Shown one piece after another: positions 6,564-6,763 of a DNA stretch of 6,763 nucleotides. The position numbers and the translations under genes were made by a program. The stretch covers positions 1-6,763 of the forward strand of contig JAVBMJ010000065.1 in assembly GCA_031552535.1 (NCBI GenBank). Direction: 5' to 3'. Positions within the stretch are counted from its first letter, which is position 1. Each line of letters begins with the position of its first letter. The notes under the pieces were generated by a model. The model was not told the origin of the DNA, did no database searches, and saw nothing but the letters and a program-made list of their open reading frames with translations. The stretch is from JAVBMJ01 sp031552535 (GTDB lineage Bacteria; Bacteroidota; Bacteroidia; Bacteroidales; Rikenellaceae).

Positions 6564-6605
6564 CCTAATTCAAAAGGCAGAAAATTTTCCGCCTTTTGAA
6601 TTAGG
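6564..6605. repeat. Perfect hairpin with 15-bp arms
   Basis: CCTAATTCAAAAGGC (6564-6578) and its exact complement (6591-6605) enclose a 12-base loop that is itself mostly a palindrome (GAAAATTTTC, 6580-6589). The pairing continues outward with one bulged G (TA at 6562-6563 with TA at 6607-6608). No T-run follows on either strand, so it is not a standard terminator; it may be an intergenic palindromic repeat or mark the end of an unseen neighbouring gene's transcript. Confidence 0.75.
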
Positions 6606-6666
6606 GTAGTCACATACATTGATCTTAGAGTCTGTCTAAATTTCCTATGGAAAGTATTATAAGTTC

Positions 6667-6751
6667 TTCCGGGCCGCTTTCCAGCGTGAAAATCTCGTTA
6701 CATAGGGCACCGCTATGCGCCTTGATTTTCACACAGAAATCGTCACCGGAA
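6667..6751. repeat. Long symmetric imperfect hairpin, possible mobile or repeated element
   Basis: Three nested complementary pairs share one centre: TTCCGG/CCGGAA (6667-6672, 6746-6751), GTGAAAATC/GATTTTCAC (6686-6694, 6724-6732) and CATAG/CTATG (6701-6705, 6713-6717). The two gaps between the outer pairs are both 13 bases and can partly pair (TTTC with GAAA). This suggests a folded RNA or a repeat family member. It lies shortly after TTAGAGTCTGTCTAAATTT (6626-6644), which could be an element terminus; the other end would lie beyond the window. Confidence 0.5.
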
Positions 6752-6763
6752 TATCATTAAATC

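Larger units (their letters stand above)
6399..6763. other. Non-coding region with two structured elements
   Basis: No reading frame here looks like a real gene: the longest minus-strand frame (6407-6619) runs through a perfect hairpin and has no recognisable features, and all frames after about 6620 close quickly. It contains the upstream region of the outer-membrane protein gene, a hairpin at 6564-6605, a candidate element end near 6626-6645 and a long imperfect hairpin at 6667-6751. Confidence 0.55.

Noticed and set aside
6407..6619. 70-codon minus-strand frame upstream of the outer-membrane protein gene
   Set aside because: It spans the perfect hairpin at 6564-6605 and has no promoter or recognisable protein features.
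1..6763. CRISPR arrays, tRNA or rRNA genes
   Set aside because: No regularly spaced repeat array, cloverleaf or rRNA-like segment was seen by eye on either strand.

Overview
The window looks like part of a Bacteroidetes chromosome, most likely order Bacteroidales; an Alistipes-like genus is a guess from the style of the genes. Three things support this: promoter -7 elements of the TAnnTTTG type, no Shine-Dalgarno sequences, and typical proteins of the group (a surface lipoprotein with a beta-helix body, a very large outer-membrane beta-barrel protein with a carboxypeptidase-regulatory-like N-terminus, and a membrane-spanning AraC-type regulator).

Layout. Positions 1-141 are the right end of an IS5-family insertion sequence: the last 42 codons of the transposase plus a terminal inverted repeat that contains its stop codon. 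A second, degenerate copy of the same kind of end lies at 206-225. Then comes a plus-strand gene for a polytopic membrane protein with a C-terminal AraC DNA-binding domain (about 316-1515), closed by a strong hairpin terminator. A 225-bp intergenic region carries a 12-bp direct repeat with a 21-bp period just upstream of a Bacteroidetes -7 element. It leads into a plus-strand gene for a surface lipoprotein with an FN3-like domain and a right-handed beta-helix resembling the DUF4957/DUF5123 proteins (1741-3150), closed by another terminator. The large gene at 3442-6366 runs on the minus strand, convergent with the lipoprotein gene, and encodes a 974-aa TonB-receptor-like outer-membrane protein with glycine-rich inserts. 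Between the convergent genes sits a 173-bp MITE-like element (3262-3434) with perfect 20-bp inverted repeats that match the left-hand IS end at 18 of 20 positions. The last 365 bp (6399-6763) hold no convincing gene, but contain a perfect 15-bp-arm hairpin and a long, symmetric imperfect hairpin (6667-6751) that looks like a mobile or repetitive intergenic element.

How the parts may work together. The membrane-tethered regulator and the lipoprotein gene are neighbours in the same direction but are separated by a terminator, so they are probably separate transcripts. The two-turn direct repeat at the lipoprotein promoter is a plausible operator for the regulator. The beta-barrel gene appears to be an independent unit with its own promoter. 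The main unusual content is the IS5-type end, the solo end and the MITE in one window, with the MITE inserted between a terminator and a stop codon.
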